Assembly (NCBI GenBank): GCA_963662175.1
Contig: OY759225.1
Location: 6,955,107 to 7,019,106 of the forward strand
Length of the DNA: 64,000 nt
Source: Aradus depressus
Lineage: Eukaryota > Arthropoda > Insecta > Hemiptera > Aradidae
Direction of reading: 5' to 3'
A program made the position numbers and the translations under genes. This document shows positions 1 through 11,271 of the stretch, one piece after another. How positions within the stretch are numbered: position 1 is the first letter of the stretch; every line of letters begins with the position of its first letter. The notes beneath the pieces are model-generated. The model saw only the letters and a program-made list of their open reading frames with translations. It did not search any database and was not told the origin of the DNA.

Positions 1-119
1 TCACTGAACGTCCCATCGTGCAAAAGTTTATTTTACCTTCCAGATGGGGCTAGATCGAGTTTCCGCGATCTTGAGCTCAGAAAGCAAGCAGGCATACCAT
101 AGAGCTACTGACGCCCTCA
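1..119 (-). mobile_element. SINE-A fragment (tRNA-like head)
   Basis: Reverse-strand remnant of the commonest SINE here. It keeps part of the tRNA-derived head (cgatcttgagctcag, then gagctactgacgccctc) and is cut by the window edge. Diverged and old. Confidence 0.75.
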
Positions 120-321
120 TAGTTGAGTTCCGTGTTTATTTATAAGAATGGCTAGTCTACAAGTTGCTATAAATCTCTGGTCGATATGACTAGCTCAGTA
201 TTTCTATTCTTGATGTGATGTCTGTACGTCTGGAGTCCTTCTGGGTGATTGGTGGATCTCAGCCAAATACCAGTTCTTCCTTCTCTCGTCTGACCATTGC
301 CAATTGCTTAACATCCATTAT
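120..321. other. No gene seen
   Basis: Unique-looking intergenic sequence between a SINE-A fragment and a family D repeat. I see no ORF, splice pair or repeat structure. Confidence 0.5.
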
Positions 322-905
322 CCAAGATCGAGATATCAACGGATTTTCACATTTCAAGTTCCTCTGAATAATTTTTGACCATCTTCGCGATGATGTCCGT
401 GCGTTTGTATGTGCTTGAAAAGTTGTAAACTCTCTACCGCAAAAACCATTGTAGCTATGAACTTGAAATTCAGAATGAATTGAGACAACTTTCCCCCAGG
501 ATAGTTCCTGGGTAGTTAGAACTACATTTTACAAGATACGGCTTATGTTTATGACCTAATCAAAAATCTTTTCGAGTAAAAATTGTAGAAAATATTAAAA
601 TACATAATTTATATGAAATATGATTTTTTACAAGTCGTCCGGTTTTCGAGATATATGCCAAAAACCATCTTGAAATATAGTTTTGAAACATATTTTTAGA
701 CGTTTCCTTGATTTACCCGAGAAAGGTTAGTCCTATCAAATAATTGATTCTTACCAAAATTGTTCCTTATAAAATTGTCAATCGCTACTAAGCCCTCATA
801 TTTTAGACATGATCATAGAACAAAGGTTATAGCGCCCCGAAGAATATAAACTAAATTTCTACAAAGAATATATCTAAATTTTAAATCGTAACTCATGACA
901 ACGAA
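322..905 (+). repeat. Family D dispersed repeat
   Basis: Copy of an unclassified ~0.9 kb family with at least eight copies in the window. Recognised by caacggattttcac, then gtagctatgaacttgaaatt, then tagacgtttccttgatttac, ending near a degenerate aacgaa block. It has no ORF and no clear terminal repeats, so it looks like a non-autonomous or decayed element. Confidence 0.7.
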
Positions 906-947
906 CTTTAAAATATGGTTTTATTATTGGTAGGAAAGGAGGGAGAA

Positions 948-1300
948 AGGGCGCCGGTAGCTCAGTGGTATGCCTGCTTGCCTTCTGAGTTCAAGAACGT
1001 GGGTTCAGAACCAGACCGAGGCCCTTATTATCCTTATTATCTGGGAGGTAAAATAAACTTAAGCACTCCGTCCTTCGGATGGGACGTTAAGCAATGGTCC
1101 CGAGCACTGTACGATGTCATGTACTCGTTAAAAACCCCTGCCCTAGGTGAATAAAAATTTAGGTTAGGCAAAATTTAGGACTCCCACAGTAGAGTCTGGC
1201 TCATGTCAACCAGAGTGACGAAAGCGCGCTTTGGTAGTAGGCGATATGATGTCGTAGTTAAATCCCCGGGTATGAGTCATAAAACCTAACCTATTATTGC
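948..1300 (+). mobile_element. SINE-A, near full length
   Basis: tRNA-derived SINE. The head starts gggcgccggtagctcagtgg (box A-like) and has box B-like gtgggttcagaacc. A core block with tccttcggatgggacgttaa follows, then a 3' part ending cataaaacctaaccta. The order (pol III head, conserved core, short-repeat tail) is that of metazoan SINEs with a conserved central domain. Any ORF across it is spurious. Confidence 0.9.
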
Positions 1301-1335
1301 CAGATTTTATGGAAAATATAAAAATGAAGACAAAT

Positions 1336-1579
1336 ATATGTAATGTGGCCATTACAGGTCTTTCTTATACCAAGAACGCTTACAGATCACTCTAAGATCA
1401 CTCTCCTTCTTCCCCTCTCAAAATCATTTCATTTTGTCTTTTTGTACAGCGTTATCCTCTGATTAGACATTCTTATACCCAATAATGCCATTATAAAATA
1501 ATTTTGAGAAGGGGGAGAGAGAGTGATCCGTAAGTGTTGTTGGTATAAGAAAATCCTGTGATGGGCACATCACTTATAT
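1336..1579. mobile_element. MITE family E, full copy with long TIRs
   Basis: Foldback element. The left arm (ccattacaggtctttcttat, then cagatcactctc) is the inverted counterpart of the right arm ending gataagaaaatcctgtgatg-like sequence. The arms are about 85 bp and imperfect, and the centre has ttgtacagcg. No transposase. Other copies or halves lie near 11.7, 21.6, 32.2, 52.8 and 58.7 kb. Confidence 0.75.
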
Positions 1580-1996
1580 ATTTTTTTTTGTGACTATTAT
1601 CTCAATTATGTAGGTGCAGTCTGACGTGAAAGGTGCAAGGTGCATATAACAAATGGGTACAGGGAGGTGGAGTCTGCCAAGTATCTTTGAAGCGTAGCCC
1701 CCAGGTCTGCTATCTATAGGAATATGTTGCAACTGAAACAAGATGAGGGCAGGTCAGTTATATCAACACACCTACACCGGTTATATTTAATGTTCCAGAG
1801 GTCGAAGACCCTAAAATCAATAAAAAAATTAATGAGGCTGCAGTTTTACTTTGCTTTATACCTTTTAGTATAAGAAAGTATCCCAATCGTGCGATAAAAC
1901 CCGAATTTTCAGTGGAATATCACGTTTCATTATCACATGTGATATATCAAGATCTCAGCTTCACTGGGTATAAAAAGGTCACCCTCAAAATTACGC
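1580..1996. other. No gene; short family D remnant inside
   Basis: A piece of family D (agtatcccaatcgtgcg) is visible at about 1865-1930. Nothing else is supported. Confidence 0.45.
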
Positions 1997-2945
1997 TGTC
2001 GGTGAATCACCGGCAATGTACTTCCCCAGAAGTAATCAACTAATTTTTAGCTCCTCCTCCAAAACCAGTCGTCAGTTTGCGCTAATATTCAACAGTTGTC
2101 TTACTTTTGTCTTACTGTAGCAGCTAAATCCTTACACAAAATTTTGTGTCGATATATTCATTACATCGGCAGTTATTAGAGTTTATAAGTTGAGCCCCTT
2201 TGGTCGATTTAAATCGATAGGTATTGTCCTTATGGGGTTTTGGTCACACATAAAATTTTGTTAAGCCTCCCCACTTTCGAAAAAAAAATTTCTGTGCATC
2301 TGTATGTGTATCTATGAACACATATAACTCCCGATAGAATAAACGTATCGGTACGAAATTTTATATTTGAATCCAGAACCTCTAACGACGACACCTATTG
2401 TTTTTTCAGCCAAATCGATCGAAGGGAACGAGGGGGGATTAGGGGAAGGCTAACTCAAAAACTCTAATAACTGCCGTTGTAATGAAAGTAACGACACAAA
2501 ATTTTATATGTTAGGTTAGGTTTTATGACTCATGCCCGGGCTTAAACTACGAGGTCATATCGCCTACTATCAGAGCGCTCTTTCGTCACTATGGTGGACA
2601 TGAGCCCGACTCTACTGTGGGAGTCCTAAATATCGCCTACCCTAAATTTTTATTCTCCTAGGGCAGGGGTCTTTAACGAGTACCTGACATCGTACAGGCT
2701 CGGGACCATCGCTTAACGTCCCATCCGAAGGACGGCGTGCTTAAGTTTATTTTACCTCCCAAATAAAATAAACTAAAAGGCCTCGGTTGGGTTTCGAACC
2801 CACGATCTTGATACCACTGAGCTACCGGCGCCCTCTCAAAATTTTATATGTGAATTCAAAACCCCATAAACAAGACACATATCAATTTTCAACGGAATCG
2901 GCAGAAGAGAAAGGAGGTGTCAGAGGGGGGGCTCAACTCAAAAAC
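1997..2945. repeat. Family C repeat, two fragments in opposite orientation, split by a SINE
   Basis: Begins with gtcggtgaatcaccggc at 1997 and runs forward to about 2275. From about 2280 the sequence is family C in reverse orientation (ataactcccgatagaataaa, then gccaaatcg) up to about 2945. The reverse part is interrupted by SINE-A at 2512-2836. The head-to-head arrangement suggests an inverted duplication or a second insertion. Confidence 0.65.
2512..2836 (-). mobile_element. SINE-A, full length with 15 bp TSD
   Basis: Reverse copy. The tail shows ttaggttaggttttatgac and the head ends gagctaccggcgccctct. It is flanked by a perfect duplication, caaaattttatatgt, at 2497-2511 and 2837-2851, which shows target-primed insertion into a family C repeat. 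Confidence 0.92.
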
Positions 2946-2947
2946 TG

Positions 2948-3155
2948 AGGGCCATGGTGGCCGTGCGAGCTAGAGTGTAGGGCTTTGGTCGCACGGTCTC
3001 ACCATGGTTTGCGGGTTTGAATCCCGTCCGGGAGTGAGTTTTATTTCATAGATAGAACTCCCTCCCGGGGCCATGGATGTCGTAAATAACTATATATAAC
3101 ACATGGACATGGCTAATATGCACCGTACATAAAGCCAAAAAAAATAAATTAAAAA
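2948..3155 (+). mobile_element. SINE-B, full length
   Basis: Short SINE starting gggccatggtggccgtgcga, with box B gggtttgaatcccg. An inverted repeat (ccgggagtgagtt / aactccctcccgg) follows, then a unique part and an A-rich tail. The head resembles a class II (Leu/Ser-like) tRNA with a long variable arm. Confidence 0.88.
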
Positions 3156-3640
3156 AAATTAAAAAACTCAATATTTCCCAGTTTAATGAATGTATCGACA
3201 TGCATTTTTTTTTTTTCTTATTCAATGCCTTTAGATCATTACGAAATAAAACAAATGATAAATAGGCTGCCTCCTCCCAGAAGACGGAGTCTGAGTGTAG
3301 GAAGGGGAGGAGTCAGCTAGGACTGTACATAGCTGTTAATAATTAAATATATTATAGAGAGAAGAAATACAAAAAAAAGAGAAATAAATAAAAAATAGTA
3401 TCTTTAGTAAAAATAAATAAATAAATGAGAAAAGAAAAAGTGACTAAATAAGATAAGGTTTAAAATCAAAACACCATGAGAATGGCACCTTTTAATTTTT
3501 CGCGAAATGGGTGATGAACGTATCAACACTAAATTTAGTGTATATCTAGGAGACCCTACGTAAGTCAACTATTCAATTTATCGCAAAATTTCGTTCTGTG
3601 AAAGTACATTGACGGTGATTTACATATGACGTTTTTTTAT
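3156..3640. other. AT-rich intergenic, no gene
   Basis: A-rich stretches and a short family C-like trace near 3490-3620. No supported gene. Confidence 0.4.
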
Positions 3641-3641
3641 T

Positions 3642-3827
3642 CTATTTATTTCTTTCGAAGTCGGGAAGGACATTAAAGAAATTGATTTCTTTATGAGTTA
3701 TACTTCTTTCAAAAAGAGAAGAACGATGTTTAGTTATTAGAAATTTTTCTTTTCTTGGAGAATCAGATCCATAGCTTCTTGTCGGACGAACTATTTCATA
3801 ATGCGGGCCATTATGGAGAGGAAACAT
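3642..3827 (-). pseudogene. Possible LINE ORF2 C-terminal remnant
   Basis: A 61-codon reverse-strand frame with residues RPTRSYGSD, then LFERSITHKEINFFNVLPD. The pattern (Arg-rich segment, then RS-x-x-x-K-x-I-x-FFN-x-LP) resembles the extreme C-terminus of CR1-like LINE polymerases, which commonly end in a W/F-N-x-LP block. No polymerase core is present, so at most this is a short 5'-truncated relic. It could also be chance; the call rests on motif resemblance alone. Confidence 0.35.
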
Positions 3828-4158
3828 AAATATTCATCCCGTTTCTGAGGGTCCTGGCTATTTTTCTGAATGGACAATATCGAGAAAGGTTTCAATTTAA
3901 GAATGATGGTTTTGATTTTCAAAGGTTTCGAAGATGCTGAAATCCTGCTATCCATCCCTAAGGAGTTTGAGGTTTTACAACCTTGCCCTCAGTAAATAAT
4001 ATTAATTTCTTACAATATATGAAATATTTACAAATTTATTAATCTCTGACGCTTAAGATCATAACGGCTCAAGGACATAGGCAAATATAGGATATGAACG
4101 TGACCTTCTGACTTGGTGAGAAGAAAAAAAAAAAAAAGATTCATGAGAAACGGGCTTT

Positions 4159-4595
4159 AGATTGACATTGAAAGTAGAAACGTGAAGTAACGGTACCCAA
4201 CGTAGCCTTGTCCAGCCTTGGCAACCTTTCACAGACCAGCCTTCGAGCCCTGCCTTGGCCTTACTTCCGCAGTCTTCTTCAGTTCCTCCAGTTAGCCCTC
4301 TGGGTCCAGTGGCTCTCTTCAGATTGACATTGATAGTAGAGATGTGAAGTATCGGTACCCAACGTAGCCTTGTCCAGCATTGGCAACCTTTCGCAGACCA
4401 GCCTTTGAGCCCTGCCATGGCCTTACTTCCGCAGTCTTCTTCAGTCCTTTCAGTCAGCTCTCTGGGTCCGGTGGCCATCTTCAGATTGATATTGATAGTG
4501 GTGAAGTAGCCTCGCAAATATTTTGCAGACCAGCCTTCGAGCCCTGCCGTGGCCTTACTTCTGCAGTCCTCTCCGAGTCCCTAAATCCTACCGAT
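4159..4595. repeat. Minisatellite, 162 bp unit, ~2.6 copies
   Basis: Units start at 4159, 4321 and 4483, each opening with agattgacattga or a near variant. Units 1 and 2 differ at roughly one base in ten; unit 3 has an internal deletion. Because 162 is a multiple of 3, a reverse-strand frame (4059-4517) stays open as a 54-residue repeat containing CGSKAKAGLEGW. No start context, splice site or known domain supports translation. Confidence 0.85.
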
Positions 4596-4894
4596 GAGAA
4601 GCTGCTGCATTGTCACATGTGTCCTATGTCGGGCTGACCTTGTCGTTTAACATTTAATAAGGGGCAGAGGAGTGCTGGCTCGTGTATAAATTAGTCGTCT
4701 AAAAAAGGTTTGAAGATGGGTGACACAAGGCCAAGGAGAAATTAATTCAGAGCCAACCTTGGTGGCGGCTAGAGTACTGGACAGCAGATGGGATACCTTA
4801 ACTGATACCTACTCATCTCAGATATTATATATATCAGGTTAGTTGGGATGTTGACCTGATGTAGCGCCAATGGCGGGGAAGATAAACTACATTG

Positions 4895-5028
4895 TTTCAT
4901 TATCTAGAGTAAAGGGTATTTAACAAGCACCGCACAGGCTCGGGACCTCCCCATCCGAAGGACGGCGTCCTCAAGGTTACCCTTACAGATAAGAAAAATA
5001 AGTGATTCTGAGCCACCCGCGCCCTCAA
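4895..5028 (-). mobile_element. SINE-A degenerate fragment
   Basis: Keeps ccgcacaggctcgggacc and tccgaaggacggcgtcctca, plus a worn head ending ccacccgcgccctc. Old copy with internal deletions. Confidence 0.7.
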
Positions 5029-6455
5029 ATACTAGATATTATTATAATATGAAAATTTCACTTACTAGTAATGAAAACAGTACAGATGATATAAGGAGGC
5101 AGTCCCGGGGCTCCATATTCCGAAGTGACCTGCAAAAGAAAATCAAAATTTAACAAGAAAATAAAGAAAATATTGATGCTTTGGGGTGAAAACGTGAAAT
5201 TCTGGTTAAAACTTATCATTAAATTTCTGACCGATTACATAACGTCCCCTATACTTCGTACAGTCAAAAATTAAAAAAAAATTATTAAAATAATTAATAA
5301 TTAATTATTATTAATAATTTAATCGTCGGTGAATCATCGGCAATGTACTTCCCCAGCACGAATTAATCGAATAAGTCGTCCCTCCAAAACTAATCGATTG
5401 TTTGGGCTAAAAATCAATAGTTGACTTTCATTCAGTTGACATTCGAGAGGGGAACTCATCGCTTTAATGAATGGGCCTAACTGGAATCGGATATATAACT
5501 ATGCAAGGGCGGCATCCAAATATAGAAACAGGCTGATTCAGGAATCTAATTTCTAGGACCCAAACAAACCTCCTTCCTTCATGTAACCTTTTGGTTATTA
5601 CCATTTACCCGCCATGTTGTTTAGTTAGTTTTATTTGGTTTCTAGCCACCAATCTCTTTATTTTTTATTGTATTATTATCTGTAGTTTTATATTATATTC
5701 CCATCCACGCAGGTTTATCTCTTATTTCGTTGCCAGCCTTATTACATGTCTTTATTTTATTCTCTCATTATTCGCATTATTATTTTTTATGTTTTATGTT
5801 TACATATTTTTTAAAGAATTTTACGATGATTATTTATTCTATTCATTTATTTATATAAGCTAATATTTTTTGTTCTTCATTATCAAATATATGTAATGCC
5901 AACTCCGACTGACGGCCAAAATGGCTATAGTCTAAGTGTTTTTTTCTTTGTATATTTCTTGGAATTATGTTATTTTTTCTTCTTTTAATAAAAACCATTT
6001 AATTCTATTCTAGTGGCTTTTGAATCCTCATACTAAATTTGATGTCGATATCGATCATTATATCGGCAAATATTAGGGTCTTCGAGTCGATTTCTCTCCT
6101 CTGGCTTCTCTTCTGCTGATTTAGCGGGAAACTAACAAGTTTCCTTATGAAATTTGATTTTAAATATAAAATTTCAAGTTCTACGGTGGGAGTACTAAAT
6201 TCCGACGCAAAGCCTTACAATATAACAGGTCCCTGCTAAGGTGATTAGGTAAGGCATGCCACTAAAAGTATGTCTTCTCAGCAACAAGTCAGGCCTAGAG
6301 ATTATGATCTAATAAAATTCCCTGAGAATATCCAGACCCTTTGAAAGAATAAATAGCATCAGGCGTTCCCGATTAGAAATGCGTTAGCACCAAAATAGCC
6401 AAACCTAAAAAATATATTTAATTTTTTACTAATAAATTTTTCCAAACAATTCCAG
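5029..6455. other. Family C pieces in AT-rich sequence, no gene
   Basis: Family C ends are visible: ccgattacataacgtcccct at about 5231 and gtcggtgaatcatcggc at 5324, with a worn interior near 6020-6180. The rest is AT-rich. The 90-codon frame at 5591-5863 is hydrophobic low-complexity translation without gene features. Confidence 0.5.
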
Positions 6456-6521
6456 ATGGACAACGAAGAGATGGGCCTGGCCCTGGACAACGGCAAACAG
6501 ATTTTAAATAAAAATAATTAA
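6456..6521 (+). CDS. Candidate terminal exon of an unidentified host gene
   Basis: A pyrimidine-rich tract ending aaacaattccag precedes an open segment that reads MDNEEMGLALDNGKQILNKN plus one Asn and a TAA stop at 6519-6521. Codons up to CAG are GC-rich at the third position (GAC, AAC, GGC, CTG, GCC), unlike the very AT-rich flanks, which is what makes it look like real coding sequence. The exon could begin in any phase; the ATG right after the splice site is probably internal. I cannot assign a protein family. No convincing upstream exon was found in this window. It could also be a captured gene fragment inside a transposon. Confidence 0.4.
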   Translation: MDNEEMGLALDNGKQILNKNN

Positions 6522-7397
6522 TTTTTTAAATAATTATTAATTCAAATGTAAATATGTAGTTTTTTTAAATGTTGTAGAAATGTTTATTATTATGTAAGGT
6601 TTATTCAATTTCTTATTATTCTTTTGAAAATTGCATTCCATTTTATTTTGAGACTTTAATCTCATTTAATAAGTCCCTACTTTTCCATTATCTCCTATAA
6701 ATCGCTCACTCCACTGGACAGATTGTTACTCTTCCCTTTCATCAGATCAGTTTTTTACAAATCATATACAAGTCATTATTGTCATCATGTTTCACGTTAT
6801 TATTCATACTTATGTTTCTAATTTTTCTATTTTTATTTATTTATTTATTTCTCTTTATTATTTTTCTCTAGTTTATTATACTGTTCTACTCATTGCCTGT
6901 TTTTTGACATTTAGTATTTACTTCTAGAGACCTCTTTTATTTTAGTTTATATTTATTCTTTTGAACTGGTTGATACTTGTATACTCTTGTTTATTCTTTA
7001 TGTTATTATTCTAAGGGGACGTATGTCCCAGAATAAAGATTATTTTTCATTTCATTTCATTTATTTTTTTTTAATAAGACATGCAGCATCTTGACTTCTG
7101 CGCACACTGACTAAGCTGCTGAGAAGAGGAAAGAAAAGATGAACATAAATCGTCACTTTAGTGTATGCTCGTGTATTTCGTAGTTTAGATGAATAGCCTC
7201 TTAACTTATTTGAAGTGTTGCTTTACATTTCAAAAGTGATGCGCTGAGGAAAATTTTGTTAGTGTTAGTTTTATAAGTGGAAAGAACCATATTATTGTTA
7301 TAAACATTTGAAATCCTTAAGTTAAAGAACCTATCAGTTCCACAATAGGCATTCCTGATTAGTTCCTTAGTACTCATCTGCGTTATATGCCTACAAT
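6522..7397. other. AT-rich, possible 3' UTR with polyadenylation signal
   Basis: Follows the candidate terminal exon without a further ORF. An AATAAA at 7032-7037 is followed by tcatttcatttcattta, compatible with a transcript or LINE 3' end. Confidence 0.3.
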
Positions 7398-7605
7398 ATC
7401 CTCATCGGGCATGAGCTGGTCCTCATAATGTTCAGTCAAATATTTATAGTCGGGAATGTTGCTAACCCTATAGCGTTAATTATCTAGGGTAAGGAGTCTT
7501 TAACAAGTGTACCTTTACATTGCATAGGCTCAAAACCATTGTTTAACGTCCCATCCGAAGGACAATGTGCTCAAGGTACCTTTCGTATCCTGGTGCCCTC
7601 TTTGC
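7398..7605 (-). mobile_element. SINE-A degenerate copy
   Basis: Keeps agggtaaggagtctttaac, aacgtcccatccgaaggac and a tail-side gcatgagc block. The head is largely worn to tggtgccctc. Confidence 0.65.
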
Positions 7606-7881
7606 CAGGGTTAGTAGAGGTCCGTGAGCTCCAGGAAGCCATACAGAAGGTACCGAGGTGAACCTTCACTTTTACATGGGACTCTCCCAGCCTGACCTTC
7701 CCCAACAAACAACTGTAAAGACCTTCGACAGATCCTCTTAACGGATCGTCCGAAGGAATTTATACGAGGAGATTAGTAACAGCTAGGAAGGAGATCCCAC
7801 CGGGAGATCAATATCGAAAGTTATTATTTACAATATTATTACAAATTGAATCAATTATGATTATCATTAGGTCGTATCATA
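7606..7881. other. No gene seen
   Basis: Moderately GC-rich unique sequence between a SINE and a TIR element. No supported feature. Confidence 0.4.
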
Positions 7882-7883
7882 TA

Positions 7884-8775
7884 CAGTAAAACCCCTCTGC
7901 AAAGGACAGTCACGGGACCAAGAAAATTGTCCGTTGAGAAGGATAAAGAAAGATAGAAAAAAAAAAAAACTTCATTATATGTATATAGGTACATATAAAA
8001 AACATTTAATTTGCTTTTATGTTTAATACTACATATATAGGTAACGAACAACAGATAATTAGATAAAACACATAATAATAGTTATTATGAATTTTAAGCC
8101 ATTGATGTTTTTTTTATTTTTTGCACGGAGTGGATTCCTAGAGAAGGTGAGGAAAAGGAAGACCTGGACTGCGGTGGAGGGACGAGATAGTGGAGAGAAT
8201 AGGGGATGGATGGTGCACAGTGGCCAGCAACAGAGAAACATGGAACAAATGTGGTACAGTACTATTTAAGAAATAATCCTCATTTTTACTTTTTGCTTTT
8301 GTTTTGTTTTATCTTGTTTTACTTTTATTTAATTTTTAATCAAGAAGTAACAGTTTTACTTAAGAAATAATTTAATTTAATTTAGGAACAATCGTTAAAT
8401 TATTTTCTGATTTCTTCTGTTGAAAGAGCAGTAGACTCAAAACCTCCAAAAGGAGAGGCTTTTGTTCTAAAATAATCTCAATAAATCTATTTTATTTTTT
8501 ATTTATTTATTTTTTAATGGATTTTAAGTTAATAAACCAATCAGTAGGTATGTATCCTGTTTCATAAACAGCAAATTCTACGAATAGTAAAAAGCATTAA
8601 ATATTACATATTTCAAATGAATTGTTTTTGTAAGTGTCCGCTTGGGAGAGGGGTGTCCGTTGCGAGGAGGTTAAAAATACATTAATTTCTTATATTTCGG
8701 GCCAGACCTTCGCAAAATTGTCCGTAAGGAGAGGTGTCCGTCGGATAGGGGTGTCGGTAAAGAGGGGTTTAACTG
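7884..8775. mobile_element. pogo/Tigger-like non-autonomous transposon, 892 bp
   Basis: The left end cagtaaaacccctctgcaaa is inverted at the right end (agaggggtttaactg). TA flanks both ends (7882-7883 and 8776-8777), the target duplication of the Tc1/mariner/pogo superfamily. Subterminal gtccg motifs recur, including gaggggtgtccg, as in Tigger-type ends made of short direct repeats. The interior (about 8131-8490) is shared with 12684-13120 but has no recognisable transposase. Confidence 0.8.
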
Positions 8776-8825
8776 TATTTATTGATGATCTAGGATAACC
8801 AGAGGCACGTTCAATCTTTATAACA

Positions 8826-9345
8826 ATATTAGAACTTATAGTAGAAGAAAGTACTATAATCGTGCGAAAATTCGAGATTCAGGTTTCAACGGATTTTTAC
8901 GTTTCAAGGTCCCCATGAATATGTTTTGAACATTTTCGCGATGATATATGTATATGTATATGTGAGTATGTATGTGATTAGAACTTTTTAAGCGCTCTAA
9001 CCCAAAAACGATCGTAGCTATGAACTTGAAATATGGAATGAATAAGTCACATGTGCTAACTTGAAATTGATTGTAGAAAATTTAGACCACTTTACTCATA
9101 TTTTTAGACGTTTCCTTGATTTACCCAAAAACAGTTAGTCCTATCGAAAAATTGGTTCTTATCAAAAATGCTCCTTATTACATTTGCAAACGCTAATATA
9201 GCTCAGATTTGACAATAGGATCAATACGACAGAAGTTATAGCTCCTCAAACAATGAATAATTAAATTCCGTTGGAAACATTTCAAAATAATGTTAAATTG
9301 TATCACGTAGCAACGAATTATAAATTTTTTTTAAAATTATATCCG
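8826..9345 (+). repeat. Family D dispersed repeat
   Basis: Runs from tcgtgcgaaaattcgaga through gtagctatgaacttgaaat and tagacgtttccttgattta to an aacgaattataaa end. Shows the 3' limit of the family. Confidence 0.75.
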
Positions 9346-9348
9346 TCC

Positions 9349-9536
9349 TTCGGATGGGACGTTGAGCGATGGTCCCGAGCCTGTACGACGTCAGGTACTC
9401 GTTAAAGACCCCTGCCCTAGGTGAATAAAAATTTAGGGTAGGCAAAATTTAGGACTCCCACAGTAGAGTCGGGCTCATGTAGTAGATGATATGACCTCGT
9501 AGTTAAAGCCCGGGCATGAGTCATAAAACCGAACCC
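9349..9536 (+). mobile_element. SINE-A, 5'-truncated
   Basis: Starts inside the core (gtccttcggatgggacgttg) and continues to the tail cataaaaccgaaccct. The tRNA head is missing, as expected from incomplete reverse transcription. Confidence 0.85.
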
Positions 9537-9627
9537 TTTGATTACCTATATAAATAAATTATTAAAATTAAAACAATTATATATAAATATAAAATATTTT
9601 TCATCATTGGAATTAGGAGCGCCGGTA

Positions 9628-9915
9628 GCTGAGAGGTATAGTTCTTGTCTATTGAACTCTAGATAGCGGGATCGAAACCCGGCCGAGGCCCTTCTGGGAG
9701 ATAAAAAAAACCGTGAGCACGCCATCCTTTTGATTCGACCATAAGCAATGGTCCCGAGCCTGTAGGAAGTCAGTTACTTCTATTCTAGGTTGCGAAACCT
9801 AAATAGATAAACTTTAGGATTTACAGTCGGGCTCGTGTCCACCAGAACGACTAAAGAGCGCTCTGGTAGTAGGCGATTTGACCTCGCAGCCCGGGCATGG
9901 GCCATAATAACTAAC
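9628..9915 (+). mobile_element. SINE-A, diverged, internally shortened
   Basis: Head agcgccggtagctgagaggt, box B-like gggatcgaaacccgg, worn core (ccatccttttgattcgacc) and a tail block with gcccgggcatgggcc. Older than most copies. Confidence 0.8.
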
Positions 9916-10224
9916 TATATATGACCCTTGGATACCACCCTGCCCTTAGCGCCTGAAGTGGTCGCTACGCCCTAGGGCTAGTCCTATCCCGGACCTTTCG
10001 ATATTAGAAATTTAACATTATCATAAAGATCTGCTCCGATTTCCCTCAAAAGATGAATAGATTCAATATGTAAATGAGATCTCAAAAATCCTCATTGTAT
10101 GTAAATTAAAATCTTTTAACGAAAGTAGACATGAGGTCACTCATTTGTGACAGAAATTGTTGAAGATATCATTTCTAAGTGAGTATAAAATACTCATATA
10201 TACGAACAAGGAAATTTTTCTTTT
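9916..10224. other. No gene seen
   Basis: Unique sequence with no supported feature. Confidence 0.4.
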
Positions 10225-11271
10225 ACTTTCTTATATCTTACATGTAAGGAAAGTATTTTAATAGTGCAATAATTCGAAATCGAGTTTTCAACAGAATTTC
10301 AAATTTCAAGATACCTTGGCCACGATTTGAACATTTGATGATGTCTCTGTATGTGATTGGAACGTTGTGAGAGGTCCAAAAACGATTGTAGCTACGAAGT
10401 TGAAATTAAGAAATGAAATTAAATAAAATGAAATTTTATTGCTTATAGAGGTACAAATCTTATAGCAAGGGTTGACCTTACTAGTCACACATAAATGTAA
10501 TACATTTTATATATATAACATAATATATAAAAGTTTATATATCAATACATCTTATAATTAAAAATAGAAAATATAACAAACATAATTAAACAAAAAATTA
10601 ATTTTGGAAGATACAATATTATAAATATGGGCCGCAGTAAAGAAAAAATAAATACCAACTGTTGTGAAATGTGTTATATTGAAATGTATAAGACAAATGA
10701 GAGGGCAAATCATAATAAAACTGTTTTTATAAATTTTAAACCATTACTTACGAAAATAAATATATTATTGATTTTTTCATCTTCATCGTCATCAATACTT
10801 CACAAATTAATTATTTTATCGGAGATTGCATTATAGTGTGAAATATATTTATTGATAAATTTGTTTCTCAGTTGATTTAACATTGGACAAGTTATGAGAA
10901 GATGGAGTATGTTATCATTATCACTGTTACAAAGTGGACAGAGTCAAGCTGAAATTTAGTTGGGTAATTTGTATAATTCAAATGAGTTGTATATTTTCCT
11001 GAGATCCGTAATTGTGAAATAATTCTTTGTTTGCTTATATGGTTCCTCATGTTTAAATAACTTGCGCTATTGCCCAAAGAACTGTAATTTCTGTAAACGT
11101 TGCTGAAGGAGGTGCACGTTGCAGCGTCTACATTTTTCCTGATAAGATGTTTTTCCATTCCAATTTAGAAATAAGATGTCACAAGTGCTAACTTAAATTT
11201 GAATAGATGTCCAAGATAGGATGAAACTTGAGAACACTTTAGTTTCAAGATTAAATATAGTTTACACAGTT
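10225..11271 (+). repeat. Family D repeat split by a LINE
   Basis: Left part 10225-10414 (through gattgtagctacgaagttg) and right part 11162-11271 (cacaagtgctaactt) join up when the LINE at 10415-11161 is removed, so this copy predates that insertion. Confidence 0.75.
10415..11161 (-). pseudogene. 5'-truncated LINE (CR1-like C-terminus)
   Basis: Reverse-strand relic inserted in a family D repeat. Imperfect 11 bp flanks (aattaagaaat at 10404-10414, aatttagaaat at 11162-11172) look like a TSD. Interrupted reading frames still give QRIISQLRISG followed, after a frame change, by a His/Cys-rich stretch and INCETNLSINIF-like residues. That matches the end of CR1-type LINE polymerases (C-x2-C, HLL-x-CP, LR-x-KFI). 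The retained part is the domain after the polymerase plus an AT-rich 3' UTR. Several stops and frameshifts; not functional. Confidence 0.65.

Noticed and set aside
948..1020. tRNA gene
   Set aside because: Box A and box B are present, but anticodon and acceptor stems do not close and the sequence continues into the SINE core; all such heads here are SINEs.
2512..2530. Interstitial telomere array
   Set aside because: Only two to three TTAGG units, always at SINE-A tails.
5591..5863. 90-codon hydrophobic ORF (membrane protein?)
   Set aside because: T-rich low-complexity translation without start context, splice sites or homology cues.
7851..8269. ORFs of 60-66 codons on both strands
   Set aside because: Inside a TA-flanked MITE; the 60-codon piece is repeated at 12.7 kb as part of a dispersed repeat without a recognisable transposase motif.
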